The notes beneath the pieces were generated by a model. The model was not told the origin of the DNA, made no database searches, and saw only the letters and a program-made list of their open reading frames with translations. DNA of 64,000 nucleotides from Ehretia macrophylla (Eukaryota; Streptophyta; Magnoliopsida; Boraginales; Ehretiaceae), in assembly GCA_037974665.1 (NCBI GenBank), contig CM075770.1, positions 19,669,501 to 19,733,500 on the forward strand, given 5' to 3'. The stretch's first letter is position 1. The number at the start of each line of letters is the position of its first letter. Shown one piece after another: positions 11,110-21,556 of this stretch. Position numbers and translations under genes: made by a program.

Positions 11110-13500
11110 TACAAAATTTATTTAGGAGCGGCGGTGGAGGTGGTGGCATCAGCTTCATCCCCGACCTGATCCATGCCCTTCTGAACAAAATCAATCACCT
11201 CCTTGGCTTGGGACGTCAGGTCGGCAGGAAGCTCAGGAATCTCCCAGAACTCCTGTTGTGGAGCCTCCAAGATTTCGATGTAATCATTCTTGGTGGCAGG
11301 GAAGAAGGTCTTCGCTCTCTCCCGAGCTGCGACTTGGCCCTGGAAGTAGTGCTCTAGCTCGGCGTACCAGGCAATCGCCCCACCCTTCGTGGCCAACCAG
11401 TCAACGGCCTCTTGACTGGACTTGAAGGCTTCCACCGCCTTCTCCCACTGTGGGCCAACCCGATCTAACAGATCCTTAAGCTTCGCCTCGCCCTCGCGCT
11501 TGTCCTTCTTGAAGCGCTCGACATCCTTAATCGCGGCCTCGCGTCGGGACTTCTCTGCCTTGAGCTTCCTCTTCAGCCGGTCGATCTCCATCTCGTCTGC
11601 TTTGCGCCTCTGGACGGCATCCTCCCTCAGGGCCTCTAGTTCAGCTCGAGAGTCGATGAATCGCTACTCGAGCTCGACGTAGTGAGCCTGGGCTCGGGCT
11701 AGTAAGCCAGGTGCCGAAAAGATGTGGGACTCGGCCTGCACAAAAGATGACAAAATGATCAGCTGAGCCAAAAAACTTAACCATATTAACACGGTCAAAT
11801 ATGCCTTACCGTGACTATGGCCGTCTTTAAGTCGAGCGAAAGCTGCTCCGCCAGGACCGATGTCAGCTTGGGATCGCAGGCGACCTTAGCCGCCTCCACG
11901 AAATCCTTGTTAGGAGGGCTCACCTCTGTGGCCTTGCCTTTCACGGAGTACTCGGGCCTAGACAATTTCCTATTATCGAGGTGGGATGCTGAATACTCAG
12001 GGATCGCCATACCCGAGCTCGATTTCTTAGTCAGGGGAGACGCCGACGTCCCCTTGAAAGAGACCTCAGGTCGCTGCCTTTGCTCTTGAGGGACGGTGGA
12101 CCCCAAGCCAGACCGAGCTGAGACTTCGCCACTGGCCTCGGTCCTCCTCTTCATCTGGGTATATGCGAGCTTCCTCGTATCCGCCATGTCTGCAAAAGGA
12201 GGAGAGGAAAGAGGTGAGATATAACCAAATATAAACTGAAGAGAACAACAGTAGATAAGAAGGCGGGGAGGTCAGGCATTGATCCTGCGAACTAACCTTT
12301 TTCTGAGTCGGAACCCGCATTCTCTTCGGGCTCGAGAAGTAGGTGGGGGTGCTTCTTCCTCAGGTCGGGTTCTTTCCCGAATAACTTGGATCTCCAAATT
12401 CTGTCCCACCTTAGGACACTGTCAATATCTATCAGCATACCTAGCTCGGGTCTCAATACCCCGACCTCGGCGAGCTCAGCTTCTGAGAGCTTGGGGTCAT
12501 CATTCACATTCTTCTTTAGTGAAGGACTCCAATCCACCTTGCACCCCGGGTTCACGGCCGGCTCGACCTAGTAGTCGTCGTTGTGCCAGCCCTTGTTGGA
12601 GGAGTGCCACTTGGTGAATATGGCATTGCCAGCCCGAGCTATGAAATGAAACCACCTTGGCTGCTTCGGGTTGGGCTTGCACACAAAAAATTACCTAAAC
12701 CGACGCAGGGTCGGCTCTATCTTTCTCTCAAGGCAGAATACATAAAATGCCACCATCACGGCCCAACCATTTGGTGACATCTGACCCGGGCTAAGCTCAA
12801 AGTAGTTCAAAATACCCGCGATAAAGTCAGGAAGTGGAAGCCGAATGACATCGAATGCGAGGTCATAGATGGTGAAGTGATCGGATAGAAGATAGCAAGT
12901 GGGCTCATTCCGACCTGGAACCTTCAGCTTATAGTGTTGGTCCACCGACCAATCCCTTAGCCTGGCGTTGGCCATCTGAACCGTGGAATGACACTCACGC
13001 TTGCAACAGGCGAACAGTTGCTCGATCCTCTTCCCTCGAGCCGACGAACCACTAGTTGTAGCTGAGCTCCGAGGTCGGACCGCCCTAACCGGGACTGCTT
13101 CAATCAGTTCCGACATGGAGACTCCAGCTAAGTACTCCTGAGGTATCTCAACTTCCTCCAGCTGGTTCAACGGCTCCTCGTCTTCCCTATCATCCAAGCC
13201 TCCCAGGTTGGCCAAAGGATCCACCTCGGCTTCCTCTTGCACCCATCTGACCCCGATCACTTGGCAATCATCATCACTCTCCCTAGGCCCGGATAGCCGA
13301 GCTGATCCTTAAGAAGCCTCGGCACTGTCATCACCGTGACCTCCATCTGAGGTGGACTCCGAGCTCGACGGATTCTCATCCCCTCCATAGGACCTCACCT
13401 CCATTGCTTGGGAATCTTCCGACTCCGACCTCCCAATCCTGTTTACAAGTTAAAATATGTGCAGGGATAACTAAAGGGAGTCGGGATGTACCTACAGCTC
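11110..13500 (-). pseudogene. Antisense gene of Tat element 1 (PF04195-like)
   Basis: Open blocks on the minus strand lie at 12691-13260, 12292-12555, 11795-12187 and 11118-11591. The first carries LPLPDFIAGILNYFELSPGQ, then SPNGWAVMVAFYVFCLERK, which resembles the 'putative gypsy type transposon' domain (PF04195). The last is a Lys/Glu-rich coiled-coil-like block beginning MEIDRLKRKLKAEKSRREA. Gaps between blocks are bounded by GT and AG on the minus strand, which suggests a spliced antisense transcript. Extra ORFs in antisense are known in Tat/Retand elements. Function is unknown; this copy is a fossil. Confidence 0.75.
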
Positions 13501-13683
13501 TAGTTGTCGAAGATGACCCGATCTAACTGCCTCTGACCTAATTGGCTCCGAGTTAGTGGATTCTTAGCTGAATACCCCGAGAAGATATTTGCCGAGCTAA
13601 AAGTGTCCGACCACTCTGGTTGCTGACCTGAAAGTTCCAAATTTCGTTAGTAAAGTGTGAAATGAATCTCGGATGTCAATGCC

Positions 13684-13692
13684 CTATTTATA
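13684..13692 (-). promoter_or_regulatory. Antisense TATA box in Tat element 1
   Basis: On the minus strand the sequence reads TATAAATAG, about 180-240 bases upstream of the first antisense coding block and just inside the 3' LTR. Element 3 has TATAAGTAG at the matching place. It probably drives the antisense gene; this is inference from position. Confidence 0.5.
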
Positions 13693-13872
13693 GGCAACTC
13701 CTATAACCGCCTTGGGAATCCCAAACGTCGCATCTTGTCATAACTGCCAGGTGACGTGTCAGCCATCTGAAGGGTATGCGCCGCTGACGTGGCCATCCCC
13801 ACTCTGCCAGGGTCGGGCACCTCCAGCTCGAGATTAACTCCCAAATCTAGATCTCACCCTCTCGATCTCGAC

Positions 13873-13888
13873 TTGGGGAGGGGAGAAT
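13873..13888 (+). other. Polypurine tract of Tat element 1
   Basis: A purine run, ggggaggggagaat, lies directly before the TG of the 3' LTR, as expected for the plus-strand primer. Confidence 0.8.
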
Positions 13889-14364
13889 TGACGAGGGGGA
13901 CCCCGAGCTGAGGTATCATGCCCATTCCGAGCCGAGGCGGGTTAATTCAAGCCAAGCCCAGCACATTCAGCTAATGCCCAAACTGGATACTGATTCAACC
14001 TCACCCCGACCTAGGAAAACCCCGACCTCAGCAAACAGCTGTTCTGATGGGACATAAAGCCCTGATGGGACATAAAGCTGCACTGCATTAAATACTGTCA
14101 GGTCCGAATTTAGTATAAATAGAGCTCCACCCCTTCATTTATGGGGTAACTCGTCATTAAATGCTCTCAGCTACTTCTCTAGCTCGGACATACTAATCAT
14201 TCGCACACCCGAGGGGAAAATTTGGGTCATCACCCCGCCTTTTCCTTCATTTTCCTTGTGTAGGTCAAGTTGCCGACCCGAAAATCCAGGTCAAGAAGCC
14301 GACCTAGATTTCCAGCTCAGCAGAGGTAGCTCCCAACATCAACGTCGAGATTCCGACCTCAATA
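13889..14364 (+). repeat. 3' LTR of Tat element 1
   Basis: It begins tgacgagggggaccccgag and ends cctcaata, aligning throughout with 4481-4938. TATA box tataaatag lies near 14113. The flanking gtgaa matches the left-hand gcgaa at four of five bases. Confidence 0.92.
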
Positions 14365-14626
14365 GTGAAAAATACCCTTCGACAAAAAATTGCACGTTAT
14401 ACAAACATAGAAAAAAGCTTCCGCCTTTAGCAATTGGTAACACTCTTTTAAATTATATCTTATAGAATAGGTTACTCGATTATTACGTTATCAAAGTCTA
14501 ACTTGCAATTTAGTAAAATACAGAATTTTTACATTTTACCCTATTTTATAAGGGTATAATCTTTCATTGAAGATGATTTAAAGCAATGAAATATGAATTA
14601 AACCTTTTTGATGATTTTGCTAATAG

Positions 14627-14732
14627 GAAGTATTGAAGGCTCAAGATGGAGCAAGTAAAGGAAAATACACGATTGGGCTTGGTCAAGATTGCATGGGATT
14701 TTGTACTGAGGTGGAAGATGGCATTTCCATGA
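14627..14732 (+). pseudogene. HMGS: HMG-CoA synthase exon fragment
   Basis: After a splice-acceptor-like ttgctaatag, the frame reads [17 protein letters not shown] then [18 protein letters not shown]. This is the start of exon 2 of plant hydroxymethylglutaryl-CoA synthase (mevalonate pathway). Similarity stops after ISM and no other HMGS exon is seen on either side. The retained acceptor shows a genomic, not processed, origin. It is a gene fragment, either from an old duplication or carried by a transposon. It also lies just upstream of a LINE insertion. Confidence 0.8.
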
Positions 14733-14775
14733 GGCATTGTGTTCAAGTTTGCATCTTTGATTGTTGTAGTTGGTA

Positions 14776-15893
14776 CATTTGGAAAGAGAGAGATTCTTAC
14801 ATCCTAAAAGAGAATCAAATTAACGTCCACATGGTTTTTACAAAAACAAATTATCTTTTTATCAAGTTTTCAGATTTTCATAGTTTGTTGTTCAACAAAC
14901 AGTCAAGTCTTAACTTGGCCACTGATGATGGTGGAAAATGATTGTCTGTCTGAGCTCAATAATCCAATCTCAGGATACCTGACCTACAAAACAAGAGAAG
15001 GAATCACAGGGGTGACGACTCGTGTTCTTTCTCGGGTATGAGAGTGATTAGTATGTTCGAACTCAACGGTAGGCAGTTGAGAATAATAATGTGCGAGAGT
15101 TATCTCATAATGATGTGTGGATGGACTATTTATACTATTTCTAGTGTCGGACAGCAATTAATGCTTACACTTACCCGACACTGTTCATACCTGCCCAGCA
15201 CTGTTTGCCTTTATGTCATGTCAGGTGTGACAGCCATGCTAAAGAAATAGAGTGGGTCGACCAAGGGGTTGACTCCACAGACCCAGGTCGGGAAGGCCTT
15301 CCTAGGCTCAAGTTTATACCCCCATCAGCCACTTCTCACATCTCTTGGTCACCCCATCTCCCAAGCTAGTTCAAGATCAACATCGATGCATCCTTTTATG
15401 AATCCGGCTTGGCCTCACTCATACCAATTTGTCGAGACTCAAAAAAGTGATCTAGCGCATGGAATAACCTGCAAAGTCTCTTGGGGCTCTACCTTGGAAG
15501 CAGAAACTTTGGCGATGAAATATGCTTGCATATTCGCTAAAGGTTTAGCCATTAACTACATCATTTTTGAAAATGATGCACCGACTATCCTCAAAACGAT
15601 CAAATCATCAGGTCAAAAATGTCCTTGGACTATCAAGACGATTGATGATATCCTCCTGATTGCAACTAAATTCCGACACTATAGGTTTCAGCATACAAAT
15701 AGGACAGGTAACCGAGCTGCTAATTGGGTGGCAAGAAACAATTTGAATTGCAAGTTACCAATTGACTGGTATTCAAATTCCAACTAATGGATATCCTTGT
15801 AACTGATTTTTGCCCCACAAGAATTGATTAATCTGCTTGTATTTCTTTACTTTTCATATTAATGAGATTGTCTCTTCTTTAGAAAAAAAAAAT
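14776..15893 (+). mobile_element. 5'-truncated LINE, interrupted by a solo LTR
   Basis: The left piece begins in the 'YIWKERN'-like C-terminal region of a plant LINE ORF2 (here WKERDSYI). The right piece carries an RNase H-like (RVT_3) domain: KINIDASFYESGLASLI, then, after a frame change, EAETLAMKYACIFAKG and FRHYRFQHTNRTGNRAANWV, ending at 15787. A short 3' UTR and an A-rich tail (15881-15892) follow. The flanks attgttgtagttggta (14760-14775) and attgttgtagctggta (15894-15909) form a 16-bp target duplication with one mismatch. A minus-strand solo LTR splits the element. It is inactive. Confidence 0.82.
14923..15327 (-). mobile_element. Solo LTR, Tat-like, minus strand
   Basis: A 405-bp block has TG..CA ends and a perfect 5-bp flank duplication gccac (14918-14922 and 15328-15332). 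On the minus strand it starts tgatgggggtataaacttga, has a tataaatag TATA box, and shares the block 'acatactaatca...acccgag...gtcatcacccc...gtaggtcaggta' layout with the LTRs of the Tat elements here. It is a more distant member of that LTR family, left by LTR-LTR recombination, and lies inside the LINE. Confidence 0.85.
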
Positions 15894-15909
15894 ATTGTTG
15901 TAGCTGGTA

Positions 15910-17049
15910 ATTCACACATAGGCATAGCTTCTTTTGCATCCGCCATTCATCTCAACAAAATTTCGAAAATGTGTGTCTTGAAGGTATGTTTTTAAGCTGA
16001 AAAATTAATTTAGCTCTCACTAAAAAAATTATCTATATATGAGTGTTACATTGTGTAATTTTAAATTCTACTGAACAAAAATCATGAATTTGCATATTTA
16101 TATTTATTTGTAAAGAATAAATAGTGATCACTAGATCTAATTCAATTGTGATAAATGTCTCATACAGATAATACTATGAGCAAATTAAGATATTCAATGG
16201 CACACTAGTGTACATCTGGCATTATTAGTTTAAGAATGTTAAGAACTTGTGTTTGATGAGTGCGTTAACTGTTTGAAATATATTTATGTTGGGACTTTAA
16301 TTATTGATTTAGCGTTGTGTTCTAGATCTTTAAACACTAAAGTTTGTTGTAATACTATTTTCTCTGATATAGAGGAACATTTAAAGTTTTTGGAAGTGTT
16401 TGTATTATGAGTTGCAAAATCATAATTAAATTATTTAAGTGGTCGCAGGTATATGAGGATCTGGTTCTGTTTTTGGGACCAATTTCTACATAAGCATTAA
16501 GCAGGAGGATTTAGCTTTATTAAATTTTCATAATTGTGATTCAAAACATTGATCAATTAGGCGATCGTTCATCATATTATATTCATATTTGAGCTGTCCA
16601 CAAACTTGAATAATGTTCAATCTTAAGTTTATTGAGAAGGAATAACTATTGACGAAAAAAAGGGAACAACTATTAAAATCAAATTAAAACACTTATATCC
16701 TTATAATTAACTTAAAAAAAGAACAAAGAAAAACAGATTTAAGCTCTTTTACCTTCTATTTTCCAAAGTAAAATTTCAACTTAGTTTGTTTTGCTAAGTA
16801 AAAATTCAATTTAATTTTACTTGTGCAAGTTGACATTATTTAATAATACTTACCAAAACACAAAAAGGAAAAAGAAAAAAGAAAAAATAGTAAGAGGACC
16901 AAAATTTTCCCCACACAAAATCATCAAAAGCATCCGAGGCTCGGGTAAGGTCGGTTTTGTCTTGTAGGCATAATTGAGTGGCGCTTTTTTTAATTTTTCT
17001 ATTATAATAGTTAATTCCATAATAAAAATAAATATTATATTATCTGACT
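15910..17049. other. AT-rich spacer upstream of eRF1
   Basis: The first 80 bases (to about 15985) keep an open frame continuing the pre-LINE sequence, reading GNSHIGIASFASAIHLNK, with a gtatg donor-like end. It weakly resembles the FAD-binding start of plant monooxygenases, possibly another gene fragment. The rest is AT-rich with no recognisable gene. The eRF1 promoter must lie in the right part. Confidence 0.4.
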
Positions 17050-18075
17050 CGTAGGGTTTCTTCTTTTCTCTTTCTCGCGCGGCGTAGAGCTGAAGCTTAG
17101 ACACGCACACACTCTTTGTCTGTCTCATCTAAGGTACTCTACAAACGCGTAATTTACTTGTTATTTATAGAGAATTATATTAATTTGATCTCATTATAGT
17201 AGTAATTTTTCTTTTGAAACTAAGATTTATTATTTCGTTTTAATTTGATTTAGCTTGTGGCTTTGGTAGATCCATTCATATTTCTATGTTTATGACGGTT
17301 GGTTACTCTTCGTGCGAATTAGGTTGTTTATGTCTGTGATCGAAAACATAAAGGTTGTCCATGTGAGGGCTTTGTTTTTTCTGTGACCCGTTTTGGATTC
17401 ATTTTGAGTTTGTTTGTCGGATTATTTGGAATATTTTGATTAATTGTGAAGATGAGAAGGTTAGATCTGGAGATTGAGCTGCAGCGGTTTGTGAACTTGT
17501 TGATTTTTCTCTATTCTTCTGCGAAATTACATTTTTAATTAGAAAATGGCATCTGCTATATGTACACACACATACATGTATGCATTTGACTATTCTCCAA
17601 GCGTCTTTTGTGGAAAATAAAAACTACTATGCGCTCAATAAATATGTACTACTATACTGTGTGTGTTCATTTTGAAATATTATAGCGAATGGTGAGATTG
17701 TCGGGCTGCGAGATAATTGGATTGCATACGTGTATGGTGATATTTTCTTTTTTGAGTTCTGCTGCTATTCCCAACATTCTATTTAGGATTTGGGATCTTT
17801 TGGGTTATACGACACGTGGCACGTGTCATGACGCTGGTTCAAGTTTTCACTGGCTTTTCATGTTATACATGTAAACTAATATGTCTGCACTTTGTAATAT
17901 CCGTATTTTAGGATCTTTAGTTTATGGTTTTCTGAATTCAGGGTTAACCGAATGAACTCTATGTAACGTTTTCTCATTGTGTTTTCTTGCTTCATGTGCT
18001 GTTTTTCACATTTGGAAGGTATCTAATATCATGATCTTCGGGGATATTATTTCTGCAGTTCTTTGAAGTGTTGCT
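17050..18075 (+). promoter_or_regulatory. eRF1 5' leader with a 925-bp intron
   Basis: A pyrimidine-rich leader near 17056-17133 ends in aag before gtactc. A matching acceptor, ttatttctgcag, ends at 18058, 17 bases before the ATG. This gives a leader intron of 17134-18058 that is T-rich, as plant introns are. Leader introns in plants often raise expression of housekeeping genes. The transcription start is not determined. Confidence 0.65.
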
Positions 18076-19386
18076 ATGGCAGAAGCTCATGAGACTGACA
18101 AGAATATTGAGATATGGAAGATCAAGAAGCTTATCAAGGCACTGGAAGCCGCTCGAGGCAATGGCACGAGCATGATTTCCCTTATTATGCCTCCACGTGA
18201 CCAGGTTTCTCGGGTTACAAAGATGCTTGGAGATGAATTTGGAACTGCATCTAACATCAAAAGCAGAGTGAATCGCCAGTCTGTGCTGGCTGCAATTACA
18301 TCAGCTCAGCAAAGGCTAAAACTCTACAACAAAGTTCCTCCTAATGGACTCGTCCTTTATACTGGAACAATTGTCACTGAAGATGGAAAAGAGAAGAAGG
18401 TGACAATTGACTTTGAGCCCTTCAGGCCCATAAATGCATCTCTCTACCTTTGTGACAACAAGTTCCATACAGAGGCACTGAATGAACTTCTAGAATCTGA
18501 TGACAAATTTGGTTTTATTGTTATGGATGGGAATGGCACCCTTTTTGGTACACTGAGCGGCAATACAAGGGAGGTTCTTCACAAGTTTAGTGTTGACCTT
18601 CCTAAGAAACATGGAAGAGGAGGGCAATCAGCTCTTCGTTTTGCACGACTTCGGATGGAGAAGCGCCACAACTATGTAAGGAAGACAGCAGAGCTGGCAA
18701 CTCAATTTTTTATCAATCCAGCGACCAGCCAGCCCAATGTTTCAGGATTAATACTTGCTGGGTCAGCTGATTTCAAAACTGAGCTGAGTCAGTCTGACAT
18801 GTTTGATCCTCGTCTTCAGGCAAAGATTTTGAATGTAGTCGATGTTTCTTATGGAGGGGAAAATGGTTTCAATCAGGCAATTGAGCTGTCTGCTGAAATC
18901 TTAGCCAACGTTAAGTTCATTCAAGAGAAGAAGCTAATAGGAAAGTACTTTGAGGAGATTAGTCAGGATACTGGGAAATATGTTTTTGGTGTGGACGATA
19001 CATTAAAAGTTCTGGAAATGGGTGCTATTGAGACCCTTATTGTGTGGGAAAATCTGGACATCACTAGGTATGTGTTAAAAAATAGTTCAACTGGTGAAAT
19101 CGTTATCAAACACTTGAACAAGGAGCAAGAAGCCGATGCAAACAACTTCAGGGATCCAGCCACAAATGCAGAGTTGGAGGTTGAGGATAAGACGTCACTA
19201 CTTGAGTGGTTTGCCAATGAGTACAAACGATTTGGCTGTACGTTAGAGTTTGTCACCAACAAATCACAAGAAGGATCACAGTTTTGCAGAGGCTTTGGAG
19301 GCATTGGTGGGATCCTCCGCTACCAGCTTGACATTCGTGCTTTTGATGAGCTAGATGATGAGGAAGTTTATGAAGATTCTGACTAG
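18076..19386 (+). CDS. eRF1: Eukaryotic peptide chain release factor 1 (eRF1)
   Basis: An uninterrupted 436-codon frame, the usual length for plant eRF1. It recognises all three stop codons in the ribosomal A site and triggers peptidyl-tRNA hydrolysis together with the GTPase eRF3; it acts in the cytosol. Domain 1 has NIKS (60-63) and YLCDNKF (about 124-130) for stop-codon reading. Domain 2 has the catalytic GGQ (about 182-184, in [17 protein letters not shown]). Domain 3 binds eRF3 and ends in the acidic tail [13 protein letters not shown]. The start ATGGCAGAAG is the first in frame and has a good plant context. No damage is seen. An intronless CDS with a leader intron matches other plant eRF1 genes. 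It is surely functional. Confidence 0.99.
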   Translation: MAEAHETDKNIEIWKIKKLIKALEAARGNGTSMISLIMPPRDQVSRVTKMLGDEFGTASNIKSRVNRQSVLAAITSAQQRLKLYNKVPPNGLVLYTGTIVTEDGKEKKVTIDFEPFRPINASLYLCDNKFHTEALNELLESDDKFGFIVMDGNGTLFGTLSGNTREVLHKFSVDLPKKHGRGGQSALRFARLRMEKRHNYVRKTAELATQFFINPATSQPNVSGLILAGSADFKTELSQSDMFDPRLQAKILNVVDVSYGGENGFNQAIELSAEILANVKFIQEKKLIGKYFEEISQDTGKYVFGVDDTLKVLEMGAIETLIVWENLDITRYVLKNSSTGEIVIKHLNKEQEADANNFRDPATNAELEVEDKTSLLEWFANEYKRFGCTLEFVTNKSQEGSQFCRGFGGIGGILRYQLDIRAFDELDDEEVYEDSD

Positions 19387-21556
19387 CAATCAGCCAACTT
19401 CTCTGACTCCAGTGCAGGGATGGAGCGTGAAGTCTGCACTGGTGTGCATGGGCTTACCATTGATTCTGCCGCTCCTGTTTTGTTGACCAAAGAATTTAAA
19501 GGAGACACATTACGGTCAGTGACCATTTTTCTTGACATACAAACTTATTGCGCCAGTGCTATATTATCTTCTTTGGTATCTCATTGAAAGGATCGCCTCT
19601 CCCTCCCCCTTCTCTCTTTTTCTGTCTCCATATCTGCTTGACCTTTCCAGTTCTCGCTTATATCAAGGAAGTGAGGATCCCTCACCATTTATGCTAGAGC
19701 CAGTTCTAATGTGTTGTTTCTATTGTTTTGCCGTGGAGCAGCAGCTGGGCGAATTATTTGTTCGAGGGAAGGGGGATGATCAATCACTTCATGTTCTCAT
19801 GGATGAAGAATTGAACATTGCTGCTTTAGCATTTTCGATTATCTGCTAGTATTTCTGGAGCGTTGCCTATGATGTGGTTTAGAGAACTTTGTGTTATGCT
19901 TCCGAGGGTCTGTGGGTGAGAGGGAGTTTCATCATACCCTTCATAAACCTCATGCTGAACTTTATAATGTTTTCTGTATGTTTTGTCTGTGAACTTGGTT
20001 AGGGGTGTTTTGGATAGGCATACAGTAATGTTTAAGTTGTACTATTGCGGTCATTATAATTGGACTTAAAATCTTAATGACTATCTTTTTCTGGAAATCA
20101 ACAGGTTGTTATGTTTCTGATTGTATTGATATTTGCTCGAGTCGTTAAATAGGTTGTGTTTCTGTTTTCTTTTACCCCCAGGAATAAACCATTTTTACTT
20201 TTACTTTGTACCCAGTAGTGTGTGCGCGTTGTTTGGATTGGCTGCGTATGGCATATTTTTATACCCTTCAATACTGTTTTTCTCGTAAATCCATTGGCAC
20301 TTTGGTGGATGGCATGAATTGGATTTAGGTGTGCTGGATGGATGTATCACGTGTGCATCTGATACGAAGTGTTTGGTGAAGAAAAACTCTTCTATCTGTG
20401 CTGACTAACATAAGTTTTTGAGAAGAAATGGACTCCACGTGTGTGTGAGATTCACCTACAGATGTTGATTAGCTGGTTTTACCCTGGGTAAATTATGTTG
20501 GTTATGCTTTGATTAGATTTGCATCTGTCTTTTTTTTTTTTTTTTTTCAAGGCAGGTATTATACATGTTCACAAACAAAAGTACACGTGTGTTATTCGAT
20601 AACGGATGCCGTGGCATCCGATGCTTGTCGCAGAACTAATGCTAGGGGTGGGTTGAAACCCTAGTTAGGGAGAGTGAACTTATTCTAATTGTTTAAATAA
20701 CTTAAATTGCTATATGGTTAGTTTGTCACGAGAGAAGCCGTAAGGAGTGACTTGACGAGAAAAATAGGAATTGTTGAATATTGTGAACCACAATCTGTAG
20801 AACCCCCGAATTGCATTGTCTAGCTTATAACTTAGGTATTATCATAGTCTATGATTCTTCTCCTACTTGTCTAACTTATAACTTGTCCAAAACCTTGAAG
20901 TGGAAGTCATCTAATTCATTGTCTTTCCCATGGTGTCACAATCGTCTATATTTCTGTTTACGGTTGAGTGATGCGCTTTCCAACAGTTCATTCAACACCA
21001 CCTTCAAATTTAAGCGAGAACGTATTATCATGATATTAGCAGTTTTGGATTTCCATTTTGCACACATCTCATCACTTATTTTGGTTTAGTCTAACGGAGT
21101 GCATAATCTGTAACACAAAACCACCCATTTGTTAATTTCAACTATTGAATGAACAGAATGCGTTATTTGTAACAAGTGCGAGTTGAGTGGCTCGTGGGTG
21201 ATTTTAATACAAAACAAACAGAAAAACAAAATACCTAAAAGTGATTTGGCCCTTTAGGGAGAAGTAATGCTAGTTCGATATGAAAGCCTTTCAAAAGAAA
21301 AGGATACCTTTTAAGATTGTGACATATAGGACATTAAGTATCAATGTAGTCACAGAGGAGACAAAAATATATTTCTGAAGCCGTCATAAGCTAGCATTGC
21401 ATAAGAACTTACACAGGATATATCAAAACAGAGACTACCCCATCTCGTAAGATAAAGACTTCCTTTTGTTTGGCTTTGTTTATATGTAAACAGAAACCAG
21501 AAGTAGACAGAAAAATTCCCAGACCTCTTTGTATGAACCTGAAATTCATGTAGCAG
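19387..21556. other. eRF1 3' UTR and spacer
   Basis: The first 600-750 bases are likely eRF1 3' UTR (T-rich, no domain in its ORFs). A T-run near 20530-20550 could be the A-tail of a minus-strand retroposon, but no flank duplication was found. The rest to 21556 has no supported gene; the right end is the 3' UTR of the minus-strand gene that follows. Confidence 0.5.

Larger units (their letters stand above)
4481..14364 (+). mobile_element. Tat element 1 (Ty3/gypsy LTR retrotransposon)
   Basis: A 9.9-kb LTR element with TG..TA/CA ends, LTRs of 458 and 476 bp, and the Tat-lineage post-LTR motif tttggcgccgtctatggg. The order is gag, protease, reverse transcriptase, RNase H, a second RNase H-like domain, integrase, minisatellite, antisense module, polypurine tract. 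The flanking 5 bp are gcgaa (4476-4480) and gtgaa (14365-14369), a target duplication with one C-to-T type change. The LTRs differ at roughly 8% of sites by hand count, which suggests an age of a few million years under usual plant rates. The copy is broken in at least ten places and is a fossil. Confidence 0.93.

Noticed and set aside
11422-12617. Plus-strand ORFs in the antisense module of Tat element 1 (also 32597-33382 and 51921-52777)
   Set aside because: They are Ser/Arg/Leu-rich shadows of the better-supported minus-strand blocks.
17689-17874. ORF inside the eRF1 leader intron
   Set aside because: Short, no domain, and it lies within a well-supported intron.
19532-19849. ORF downstream of eRF1
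   Set aside because: It sits in the likely 3' UTR and shows no domain.
20520-20560. Minus-strand retroposon marked by a T-run
   Set aside because: No body similarity or flank duplication could be found.
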